The translations under genes were made by a program, and so were the position numbers. From Deltaproteobacteria bacterium (GTDB lineage: Bacteria > Desulfobacterota > Desulfobacteria > Desulfobacterales > ETH-SRB1), in the NCBI GenBank assembly GCA_030262795.1, contig JAJSZO010000002.1:1-28746 (forward strand): a stretch of DNA of 28,746 bases. Reading direction: 5' to 3'. This document shows positions 7,394-14,567 of this stretch, piece after piece (the first letter of the stretch is position 1; the number at the start of each line of letters is the position of its first letter). The notes under the pieces are model-generated. The model was not told the origin of the DNA and searched no databases. It saw only the letters and a list, made by a program, of their open reading frames with translations.

Positions 7394-7530
7394 GCATAAT
7401 GACACGTATAACCTGCTGAAAAAGCTTATAAAAACATTGTTAAAAGCCAAAACAGTTCAACAAATACCAAAGTTATAAAAACCAAAAAACGGCCAGGCTT
7501 TTTCAGTCAGAGTTCATCCTTTTGTTAAAT
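7394..7530 (-). other. attC-like recombination site (site C)
   Basis: Minus-strand reading: R'' ATTTAAC (7524-7530, full match to RYYYAAC), then AACTCTGACTGAAAAAGC, a long variable centre, GCTTTTTCAGCAGGTT, and R' ATTATGC (7394-7400, GTTRRRY with G changed to A). Arms 7410-7425 and 7497-7514 pair perfectly apart from one-sided extra bases. The same inner words recur in site A (ACTCTGAC-CGGAAAAGCC there). At 137 bp it is within the attC size range. It lies just 5' of the NlpC/P60-like gene. Confidence 0.65.
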
Positions 7531-7553
7531 GAACGTGGATAAACCCAGTGAAC

Positions 7554-7621
7554 TTAGAACGTAGCAACCAACTCTGAAAAACCGCCGAGGTTTTGCGGTC
7601 AGCGTTAACATGCTATTAGGC
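7554..7621 (-). other. attC-like recombination site (site D)
   Basis: A 68-bp imperfect palindrome. On the minus strand it runs GCCTAAT (7615-7621), ATAGCATGTTAACGCTGA, CCGCAAAACC, then GGTTTTTCAGAGTTGGTTGC and GTTCTAA (7554-7560). Arms AACGCTGA and TCAGAGTT, plus AAAACC and GGTTTT, pair around a short loop. Only 23 bp separate it from site C and no gene fits between them. One R box deviates from consensus, so recombination competence is doubtful. Confidence 0.5.
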
Positions 7622-7634
7622 GAAATAAAAAGAT

Positions 7635-7711
7635 GGCTTCTCCTGTAAATTGGGATATAATATCCAAATTATCAAATCATATCAATTAATTTTGTAGCAA
7701 AAGGAGAAGCC
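7635..7711 (+). promoter_or_regulatory. Stem that would hide the transposase ribosome site
   Basis: GGCTTCTCCT (7635-7644) is the exact complement of AGGAGAAGCC (7702-7711), which contains the ribosome binding site three bases before the ATG of the IS110 fragment. Read-through transcripts entering from outside would fold and mask initiation, a control known for other insertion sequences. It is probably an element-end remnant now. Confidence 0.45.
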
Positions 7712-7714
7712 GAC

Positions 7715-7867
7715 ATGAAAATTACACAGATTGCCGAAAAAATCAATTTAAATCAGGTTATGGATATATCAGTTGATGTTCACAAAGACACTTTGCATTT
7801 CTTTTTTGCTTCTGATGGCAGGGAATATACAAACAACTTCCTTCAGAGAGGACAGTCAAGTATGTAA
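7715..7867 (+). pseudogene. IS110-family transposase, N-terminal fragment
   Basis: The 50-codon frame begins MKITQIAEKINLNQ and continues VMDISVDVHKDTLHFFF and DGREY. This is the DEDD-type N-terminus of IS110 transposases, with the first catalytic aspartate in the (D)VHKDTL region. Homology ends after DGREYTNN and the frame stops at TAA (7865-7867), against about 300-400 residues in whole enzymes. A different frame continues to about 7995 without recognisable transposase motifs, so the rest was deleted or replaced. The ribosome site AGGAG is intact. From 7868 to 8099 I see only a weak hairpin near 8038-8068 and no gene. Confidence 0.72.
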
Positions 7868-8099
7868 TGGCGCGACTGTTGATCAGGAATTTATTCATTT
7901 CCGCACCAGTAGCGATAATGCGAGAAATTCGGCAACGTTACTTTACAAGAAAATCACCTGATATAGATGATTTTCCTGATAGTAGTATCACTTAAGGCTT
8001 TACAGTAAAGTAAAATTTTAGTTTTTCAGTAAACAGTTTGGAGAGGTGTATCCATTACTCCTCAAAACTTTGGACTGTCGAGTATATTCAAGAAAAAAA

Positions 8100-8244
8100 A
8101 CATCAATTCTATTTATGATATTTTTTCTTTTACAATTGTGCGTTACATCCCCCTTAATCCCTTTTCAAAGGGGGAATTTAACGGAAGGATTCCTCCTTTG
8201 AGAGGGGACAGGATGTGTTATTTTTCAAAATTAGAATTGCTGAT
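8100..8244. repeat. Two-tier inverted repeat upstream of the DUF362 gene
   Basis: Outer arms 8100-8127 and 8217-8244 (CATCAATTCTA against TAGAATTGCTGAT) and inner arms 8143-8176 and 8190-8220 (ATCCCCCTT...AAAGGGGGAA against TTCCTCCTTTGAGAGGGG) pair imperfectly. The CCCCCTT/AAGGGGG core resembles a common environmental-bacterial palindrome. It is non-coding and lies 74 bp before the DUF362 start. Confidence 0.6.
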
Positions 8245-8317
8245 CTATTTAAGAAATGATATACATCATTCTATCAATAGAAAATATATTTCCGGTTAAA
8301 AAAACAGGTGGGATATT

Positions 8318-9424
8318 ATGAAAAGAAAAGTCTATTTTATTGATTTTAAAGCTACATATAAGGAAAACCTTCTTTTTAAGATTGGGAAACTTCTTGACAC
8401 TTCCGGCCTTGGTTCAGCAATTAAAAAAAGAGATCTTGTTGCTGTTAAAATGCATTTTGGGGAGCAGGGGAATACTGCTTTTATCCGGCCTGTATTTATA
8501 AGAAAAATTATTGAAAAAATAAAAGAAGCGGGAAGTTTTCCATTCCTTACAGATTGTAATACCCTGTATGCCGGCTCACGAAGTGATGCTCCGCATCATC
8601 ATATAACGGCTATTCACAACGGATTTGCTTATTCAGTGGTTAATGCTCCGGTTGTCATAGCGGATGGGCTGAGGGGCCGCAGTGAAACTTCTGTGGTTAT
8701 AAACCGGAAACGTTTTAACAGAGTATATATTGGTTCTGAGATTGTACGAGCGGATTCGCTGTTATCAGTGGCCCATTTTAAGGGACACGAACTTTCCGGT
8801 TTTGGCGGGACAATTAAGAATCTTGGTATGGGTTGCGCATCAAGAAGGGGAAAGCTGGCTCAACATTCAACAGTAAGCCCTAAAGTTAAAAGCAAAAAAT
8901 GTGTCGGCTGCGGTGAATGCATAACTCATTGTGCCAAAAAAGCCATAAGGCTGATAAAAGATAAGGCAAGTATTGATCCTGAAAAGTGTATGGGCTGTGG
9001 AGAATGCATTATTATTTGCCCTAACGATGCAATACAGATTCAATGGAATCAGGATATACCCATTTTTCTCGAAAATATGGTTGAATACACGATGGGTGTT
9101 TTAAAGAATAAAAAGGGTAAAACATTGTTTTTGAATTTTATTACTGATGTTTCACCGGCATGTGACTGTCTGCCTTATAATGATTCACCTATTGTAAGGA
9201 ATATAGGCATAGTTGCTTCAAAAGACCCTGTTGCTATTGACCAGGCCTCTGTAGATCTTGTTAACAATGAGCAGGCTCTTCCTGGATCGTGCCTTAAAAA
9301 AAATACTAAACCGGGAGAAGATAAGTTCAGGGGTATGCATCCAAAAGTAGACTGGGCCACACAGCTTGAATATGCTGAAAGTCTTGGGTTGGGAAGCCGT
9401 ATTTATGAACTAATTAAAATCTGA
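8318..9424 (+). CDS. DUF362-domain iron-sulfur protein
   Basis: 368 residues. The N-terminal DUF362 part includes LVAVKMHFGEQGNTAFIRP, FLTDCNTLYAGSR, and SVAHFKGHELSGFGGTIKNLG. It is interrupted by two 4Fe-4S motifs, CVGCGECITHC and CMGCGECIIICP (about residues 193-231), and resumes with DVSPACDC, NIGIVASKDPVAIDQASVD. This matches the cytosolic DUF362/ferredoxin fusions frequent in anaerobes; the biochemical role is unknown, and redox or metal-centre handling is likely. The start has AGGTGGG five bases before the ATG. Its 3' end overlaps the convergent kinase gene by 22 bp (9403-9424). Family confident. Confidence 0.9.
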   Translation: MKRKVYFIDFKATYKENLLFKIGKLLDTSGLGSAIKKRDLVAVKMHFGEQGNTAFIRPVFIRKIIEKIKEAGSFPFLTDCNTLYAGSRSDAPHHHITAIHNGFAYSVVNAPVVIADGLRGRSETSVVINRKRFNRVYIGSEIVRADSLLSVAHFKGHELSGFGGTIKNLGMGCASRRGKLAQHSTVSPKVKSKKCVGCGECITHCAKKAIRLIKDKASIDPEKCMGCGECIIICPNDAIQIQWNQDIPIFLENMVEYTMGVLKNKKGKTLFLNFITDVSPACDCLPYNDSPIVRNIGIVASKDPVAIDQASVDLVNNEQALPGSCLKKNTKPGEDKFRGMHPKVDWATQLEYAESLGLGSRIYELIKI

Positions 9425-10356
9425 AAGGCGGGTTCAAAATTCGTATTATAACGGCTCCGGAAATCTTCCTGAGTGAACTTATGTTCCTGAGTACCGTGGT
9501 GCTCAACTGCAAAACTGGCGCAAGTGGCCCCCATCTTTGCACAAGTTATCAGATTTTTTTCCATTACCATACCTTTAATCATTCCTGCACGGTAGGCATC
9601 TCCTGCACCTGTCGGATCAGATACAACGTGAGCTTTTGCTGATGGTATTTTTGTTTCCCGGTCCTGAGAACATATTATTGAGCCGTTTTCACCGAGAGTC
9701 GTAATAATACACTTTGTCATTTTAAGAAGATCTGAATTTTCAAGCTCAGTAGCTTTTTTTATCATTTCAAGCTCATAGTCATTTGATATCAGCATTTCGG
9801 AATCAATAATTATCTCTGTCATCTGGTTTCCTGACAGCGCCGGGATAGATTGGCCGGGATCAAAAATATAGGGAATGCGGTGTTCTTTGTAAATCCGGCC
9901 GTAGTTCATCATATCTTCAATATTACCCGGAGCTATAATTGCTATTGCCTTTTTCCGATTAACTCCGTCAAATTTATAAAGCGAGGAATATTTCATGGCT
10001 CCCGGGTTAAAGCCTGTAATCTGGTTATCTGATTTGTCTGTTGTAATATAAGCGCCTGCGGTGAATTCTTCCGGAATTTTTCGGATTCCATCTAATGGCA
10101 GGTTTTGTTGATGCAACCAGGTTTCATAGGTGTCAAAATCTTTGCCGACAGTTGCCAGAATCAGCGGTTTCTCTTCTAATAAGGAAAGGCTGTAAGCAAT
10201 ATTTCCTGCTGTGCCTCCAAATTTCTCGGTAAGGCCGTTAACCATAAAGCAAACATTTAGAATATGTATTTTTTCAGGTAATATATGATCCTCAAATTTT
10301 CCAGGGAAATCCATTATACGGTCATAAGCCAGGGACCCTGACACAAATATTTTCAT
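9403..10356 (-). CDS. PfkB-family sugar/nucleoside kinase
   Basis: 317 residues with the ribokinase/PfkB layout: MKIFVSGSLAYDRIMDF at the N-terminus, FGGTAGNIAYSL (residues 46-57, PfkB signature 1) and DPTGAGDAYRAGM (247-259, signature 2 with the catalytic base D253 and anion hole). It transfers phosphate from ATP to a sugar or nucleoside hydroxyl in the cytoplasm. N-terminal features (GSLAYDRI, the lid sequence, FNPGAM) are those of the adenosine-kinase-like subgroup, but substrate cannot be fixed by eye. The start has AGGAG seven bases before ATG. It converges with DUF362 and has no co-directional partner close by. Confidence 0.88.
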   Translation of the reverse strand: MKIFVSGSLAYDRIMDFPGKFEDHILPEKIHILNVCFMVNGLTEKFGGTAGNIAYSLSLLEEKPLILATVGKDFDTYETWLHQQNLPLDGIRKIPEEFTAGAYITTDKSDNQITGFNPGAMKYSSLYKFDGVNRKKAIAIIAPGNIEDMMNYGRIYKEHRIPYIFDPGQSIPALSGNQMTEIIIDSEMLISNDYELEMIKKATELENSDLLKMTKCIITTLGENGSIICSQDRETKIPSAKAHVVSDPTGAGDAYRAGMIKGMVMEKNLITCAKMGATCASFAVEHHGTQEHKFTQEDFRSRYNTNFEPAFQILISS

Positions 10357-10427
10357 GCAATCACTCCTGAAACACTCTTTAAAAATTTATCTGCATCTAT
10401 GCCGATACGTTCAATAAAAAAACATTA

Positions 10428-10505
10428 ATTTGTCCACTAATTTCACGAATTAGCACTAATCATTAGTTTCCATTTAGTGTAACTTCGTGTAATTAGTGGA
10501 CAAAT
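10428..10505. repeat. Inverted repeat, GTGTAATTAGTGGAC type
   Basis: ATTTGTCCACTAATTTCACGAA (10428-10449) and its continuation to 10460 pair with 10472-10505 (TTCGTGTAATTAGTGGACAAAT on the plus strand). The arms are about 33 bp with a few mismatches and a short centre. It lies between the small acidic ORF and the kinase gene. Confidence 0.65.
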
Positions 10506-10528
10506 ATAAAAAGCATGGCCATTTAATA

Positions 10529-10687
10529 CTAATCATCCCATAATTCGTCATCCCACAAATTGTCATACATATCATCCCAACTTATAACATCATTAAAAAT
10601 ACTTTTTAAACCAAATCTGTTATGTGTAGCTTCACAATCAGATTCAAATCCATTTCCATCGAAGTATAATCTGTCAAGATCAGGCAT
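10529..10687 (-). CDS. Small acidic, tryptophan-containing protein, 52 aa
   Basis: ATG at 10687 is preceded by GGAGG with five-base spacing, the best ribosome site in this neighbourhood, and the frame ends at TAG (10529). The product starts MPDLDRLYFDGNGFES and ends WDDMYDNLWDDELWDD, very rich in aspartate with three W-D repeats at the C-terminus. No family is recognised. Highly acidic mini-proteins of this kind can be DNA mimics, inhibitors or antitoxins, but nothing here shows which. It lies between two palindromic repeats with no partner gene. The strong ribosome site and non-random composition argue that it is translated. Confidence 0.55.
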   Translation of the reverse strand: MPDLDRLYFDGNGFESDCEATHNRFGLKSIFNDVISWDDMYDNLWDDELWDD

Positions 10688-10720
10688 AGCCACCTCCATT
10701 TTAGAGAAAAAGCAGGAAGT

Positions 10721-11280
10721 TTTAACCTAAGGGTTTGCACAAAAATAACTTCACGTTTTAAGCGCCCATGCATCCCGTATGGCTGCGTTGCGAAAGCGCA
10801 GGCATATCCTGATTTCTTGCACTTTCGCGCCTTGCCATACGGACGCCTCAACACTTAAAATTGCGAACTTATTTTTGTGCGAACCCTAAGTTGAGCGATC
10901 TTTTACAAAGAAATGTACCGGGATCTTGATGCGGCCCCGCCCAAGCGGGAATGCACAAGAAATTAGTGCAGGTCAAGTAAGCAATCTCTCAATTTAGGTT
11001 TAAGATTGACAAATGCAGGTGAGCAACAATACTATAACGGAAGTTTTATTTATTCTACGTTTATGTTTATCTGTTCTGGCTTTTTCCCCTCAGCTTTCGG
11101 CACTTTTATTTTAACCTAAATTGAGAGATTTTTGGCTTGATCTGCACTGATCTCTTGCGCATCAAGGATTCGCAAAAATCCTCGACATATCCACTGGTAT
11201 GCCTGCGGTTTTTGCGAACCCTTATGCATCAAGATCTCAACACATTTCTTCCCCAAAAATCGCTCAACTTAGGTTTAAGT
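10721..11280. mobile_element. Non-coding element with long terminal inverted repeats
   Basis: The left arm is AACCTAAG (10724-10731) continued, beyond an inserted element, by TTGAGCGATC at 10891 to about 11002. It is the inverted copy of 11111-11280 (CGCTCAACTTAGGTTTAAG end). Shared internal words are AAGAAATG, GATCTTGATGC, AGTGCAG.TCAAG and ATCTCTCAATTTAGG. The right arm carries an extra palindrome at about 11168-11220 (GGATTCGCAAAAATCC ... GGTTTTTGCGAACCC) that the left lacks. The centre 11003-11110 has no ORF of note. Nothing recognisable lies in 11281-11399. Confidence 0.6.
10727..10890. mobile_element. 154-bp inverted-repeat element with CTAAG target duplication
   Basis: The element 10732-10885 starts GGTTTGCACAAAAATAA and ends TTATTTTTGTGCGAACC; the arms pair over about 35 bp, with a further inner palindrome (CCGTATGGCTGCGTTGCGAAAG against CTTTCGCGCCTTGCCATACGG). 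The 5-bp word CTAAG flanks both sides (10727-10731 and 10886-10890). Removing the element and one CTAAG restores AACCTAAGTTGAGCG, the exact end of the inverted arm at 11264-11278. Insertion is therefore directly visible. Confidence 0.8.
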
Positions 11281-11399
11281 ACTCCATTTTTGGAAGTTGC
11301 CTTACTCGCTGCAGAATCTATGGCTTCCGGCAAGGTGCATGACCTCCGGAATTTTTCAGAACTTCTTTTTTTCAGTAGTAATTTTCTTCCTTGATCTCT

Positions 11400-11585
11400 T
11401 TAGGAACGTGGACAAAATAACTTCCCCAGGCAGGCGCACAGATTCAGATCGAATTTGTTTGATCTCAGATCACAAAAGTTGATAAAATAACGAGCTATTT
11501 CAATATGTTTGTGATTTGAAATCCAACAAAGGCGATCTGAATCCGTGATGCATAGTTGTGAAACTTGTTTCGTTCACGTCTCTTA
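11400..11585. mobile_element. Second full copy of the 180-bp GGAACGTGGA element
   Basis: The core 11403-11582 is exactly 180 bp and aligns without gaps to 6021-6200; TTA triplets flank it on both sides (11400-11402, 11583-11585). The right terminus has decayed (TTCACGTCTC for TCCACGTTCC), as has one inner arm, so this is the older copy. From 11586 to 11829 I see no gene, only an AT-rich upstream region of recD2 with a further AAGGAACGTG word at 11809-11818. Confidence 0.75.
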
Positions 11586-11829
11586 TCAAAAGAGAGAGCT
11601 CTCCTTTAATTGTCAGCACATTCTTGTGTTCTTCTTTTAATCATTTACAACCAACTGTCAAGATAAAAATGAAGGTAAATTCACAATATTGCAAATTATT
11701 AGTAAATTTGATTTAAAAGCTATCGGAAATTTGAAAATGTCCGGTTGCACACTTTGCAATTCATTATTATAAAGGAATCTGTTTCACATATAGATCTCTA
11801 CTCGAAATTAAGGAACGTGATAAAAAATT

Positions 11830-14319
11830 ATGCAAACCCTGATACGCAAACAGACCGGAATAATAAAAGAATCAATCCGTGGAATTGTGGATCGAGTCAC
11901 TTATCACAATCCTGACAGCGGATGGTCTGTTCTTCGCGTTTTACCATTCAATAATCCCTACCAGCAGGAAACGGTTACAGTCCATCAAACAAAAGTGTTT
12001 GCCGGAGCGACGATGGAGTTTTATGGAGCGTGGACTGTTCATCCTAAATTCGGCCGTCAATTCAAAGCCACGGAAGCTGTTGAGAGAAAGCCCGCAACGA
12101 TAGCTGCATTGGAGAAATACTTAGGCTCCGGCCTCATTAAGGGCGTAGGCCCGAAAACTGCAAAGAAAATCGTCAAACATTTCCATGAAAAAACACTTGC
12201 AATATTTGAAGAGGAGATTAAAAGGCTTACTGAGGTCCCGGGAATCGCTCAAAAAAAACTGGAAATGATCAGTCAAGCCTGGTCTGAACATCGGGCTATC
12301 AGAGAAGTGATGATGTTTCTGCAATCCCATGGAATAAGCACCCTTTTTGCTGTCCGTATTTATAAGGAATACGGTGATCATGCCATCCCCTATGTAACCG
12401 AAGATCCATACCGACTATCTAATGATTTTTACGGCATAGGATTTTTTTCAGCCGACAAGGTAGCACTGAGCATTGGTCTTGATATTGATAGCCCTGAAAG
12501 AATCGTGGCCGGCATAAAACATGTTTTGGCTGCAAGCAGAGACTTTGGCCACTGTTACCTGACAGAATCACAAATCCAGGCACAAGTTAACGAATTATTA
12601 GAACTGGATATTAGTGATCGTTTACCTGATTTGCTGAAAAAAATGGAGCAGGACCGGGTTGTCATGGTTAGAAAACTCGTCAAGATAGAAGGTTCAACCG
12701 AGCCATGCTATTATTCCAGAACTCTCTATTTTGATGAACTGTATGTCGCAAAGAAAATCTCCGGCATGAATAATTCGCCGAACATTGATATTGATAAGGA
12801 ACGGATAGAGCGCTGGATTAATCGTTATTGTCAGATCAAGAATATTTCCCTGAGCGATGAACAGGCCGCTGCTGTTAGGGGGATTGTTTGTGAAAAATTC
12901 TCCATTCTGACTGGTGGTCCCGGCTGCGGCAAAACAACCACAACACTAATACTTGTTAAATTGCTTGAAGCAATGAAGCTGAAATCTTTACTGGCAGCGC
13001 CTACCGGCCGCGCGGCTCAGCGCATGATGGATGTGATTGGAAAAAAGTCCAAAACAATTCATCGTTTGCTGGAGTGGCAAGTTGGCAAATTCAACAAGAA
13101 CGAAGAAAACCCTCTTGACGTTGACTTTCTGATTATCGACGAATGTTCCATGCTGGATATTAATCTAACCGCATCATTGCTCAAGGCTGTTCCAAATCAG
13201 AGCCAGGTTCTTTTTATCGGCGATGCAGATCAACTGCCGTCAGTCGGTGCAGGTAATGTACTTCGGGATATGATCTTATCCAACACAGTTCCTTGTTTCA
13301 GATTGACAAAAATTTTTCGACAGGCACAACAATCCCTCATCATCAAATACGCCCATCAGATCAATAATGGGGAAATGCCCTATATTGATTCACCGTTTAA
13401 AAAACCTGAACTATGGAAACAGGAAAAAGATTGTCTGTTCCTTGACTCAGACGAAGTTACAAAGGAGCAGCTTAGTTTTATTGACAAAGTTAAAAAATAC
13501 TATACAGTAAAAACAGTTTCACTTGACAACGATTCGGATTCAAACCTTTACGAATTCCGAACAAATGAGCCGTTAATCCCTTATGAAACCGAATTAACAA
13601 TCCCAAGGAAATTTCAACACGTCAGCATTGAAAAGGTATATAAAGCAAAAACAGGGGTCGATGAATTGTTGTCGGTATTAAAAAAAGTTCATCCATGGTC
13701 GTCGTTGCATTATGGTCTTTCAGCTTCTGATGTGGTCAGAAAATTATATTTAGAATGGATACCGAAATATTTTGGACGTAAAATTGAAATTCAGGTTATT
13801 ACACCCATGACAAGGGGAAGTCTGGGTACTGTCAGTTTAAATAAGATGATTCAGAAATCTGCCAATCCTCCACAAAAAGGGAAAAGTCAATTACAGGTTG
13901 GCGAAAGAATATTCAGGGTCGGCGATCGGGTTATTCATAGAAGAAACAATTATGATCTTGGAGTGTTTAACGGCGATATTGGTATCATTCGGGAAATCGA
14001 CAATGAGGAGCTTACATGTATGGTTTCATTTTTTCCGGATGAACGAGAGGTTCGGTATAAACGCGATGATATTCAGGAATTGAGCCTGGCCTATGCCATT
14101 ACGATCCATAAGTCGCAGGGAAGTGAGTTTGAGGCAGTTATTATTCCGATTCTTACACAACATTTTAAAATGCTATTTCGGAATCTCATCTACACTGGCC
14201 TGACAAGGGCAAGAAAACTTGTTGTTTTGGTTGGAACTCGTAAAGCGTTGGCTATGTCGGTAAAAAATCAAGACACCAGTCAACGACAGACTTTCCTGCA
14301 AAAACTTCTACAATCATAA
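11830..14319 (+). CDS. recD2: RecD2-type ATP-dependent 5'-3' DNA helicase
   Basis: 829 residues. The N-terminal OB-like part includes SIRGIVDRVTYHNPDSGWSV (15-34). Helix-hairpin-helix segments follow (LIKGVGPKTAKKIV, 102-115, and LTEVPGIAQKK, 133-143). The superfamily 1B helicase core has Walker A GGPGCGKTT (362-370), LIIDECSMLD (434-443), GDADQLPSVGAG (464-475), KIFRQ (494-498), AYAITIHKSQGSEF (754-767) and YTGLTRAR (788-795). It unwinds DNA 5'-3' without RecBC partners. Usual RecD2 proteins are about 720-750 residues; the surplus lies between the FRQ motif and IQVITPM (654-660), an insert of roughly 80-90 residues. There is no proper ribosome site: a GGAACGTG repeat word sits just upstream. 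Confidence 0.93.
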   Translation: MQTLIRKQTGIIKESIRGIVDRVTYHNPDSGWSVLRVLPFNNPYQQETVTVHQTKVFAGATMEFYGAWTVHPKFGRQFKATEAVERKPATIAALEKYLGSGLIKGVGPKTAKKIVKHFHEKTLAIFEEEIKRLTEVPGIAQKKLEMISQAWSEHRAIREVMMFLQSHGISTLFAVRIYKEYGDHAIPYVTEDPYRLSNDFYGIGFFSADKVALSIGLDIDSPERIVAGIKHVLAASRDFGHCYLTESQIQAQVNELLELDISDRLPDLLKKMEQDRVVMVRKLVKIEGSTEPCYYSRTLYFDELYVAKKISGMNNSPNIDIDKERIERWINRYCQIKNISLSDEQAAAVRGIVCEKFSILTGGPGCGKTTTTLILVKLLEAMKLKSLLAAPTGRAAQRMMDVIGKKSKTIHRLLEWQVGKFNKNEENPLDVDFLIIDECSMLDINLTASLLKAVPNQSQVLFIGDADQLPSVGAGNVLRDMILSNTVPCFRLTKIFRQAQQSLIIKYAHQINNGEMPYIDSPFKKPELWKQEKDCLFLDSDEVTKEQLSFIDKVKKYYTVKTVSLDNDSDSNLYEFRTNEPLIPYETELTIPRKFQHVSIEKVYKAKTGVDELLSVLKKVHPWSSLHYGLSASDVVRKLYLEWIPKYFGRKIEIQVITPMTRGSLGTVSLNKMIQKSANPPQKGKSQLQVGERIFRVGDRVIHRRNNYDLGVFNGDIGIIREIDNEELTCMVSFFPDEREVRYKRDDIQELSLAYAITIHKSQGSEFEAVIIPILTQHFKMLFRNLIYTGLTRARKLVVLVGTRKALAMSVKNQDTSQRQTFLQKLLQS

Positions 14320-14325
14320 TACTAA

Positions 14326-14479
14326 GGTTCAGGGTTCAGGGTTCAAGGAATGCTGCCATTTTATATTTCTTAAAACATCAATGCACAAGCGGGCAAACTC
14401 TAAGTAACTTTGGCTTATCAATTAGCACGCCAAAGGCGTACCACCAATAGTCAATTTTCAATAGTCAATTTTCACTTTT
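14326..14479. repeat. Two heptad-repeat tracts
   Basis: 14326-14346 is three 7-bp units, GGTTCAG, GGTTCAG, GGTTCAA. 14445-14479 is five units, CAATAGT, CAATTTT, CAATAGT, CAATTTT, CACTTTT. Both are period 7 but share no core word with each other. The gap 14320-14567 carries no gene, and an ordinary intrinsic terminator for recD2 was not seen. Confidence 0.75.
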
Positions 14480-14567
14480 AATCCTAACCTGTTAAAATTA
14501 TAGTATATATGATTCATTAGGGAAACTTTTATTATGTAATAACCAACTTACTCAGAGAGAGGTATTT

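Noticed and set aside
7773..7961. 62-aa plus-strand ORF after the IS110 fragment
   Set aside because: It overlaps the transposase frame and has no family signature. A different frame to about 7995 looks slightly more protein-like but also could not be assigned.
10606..10854. 82-aa minus-strand ORF
   Set aside because: Most of it is read from the inverted-repeat element 10732-10885, and its end overlaps the well-supported 52-aa gene in another frame.
11137..11394. 85-aa plus-strand ORF in the repeat region
   Set aside because: It runs through the arm of the long palindromic element; no ribosome site and no recognisable motif.
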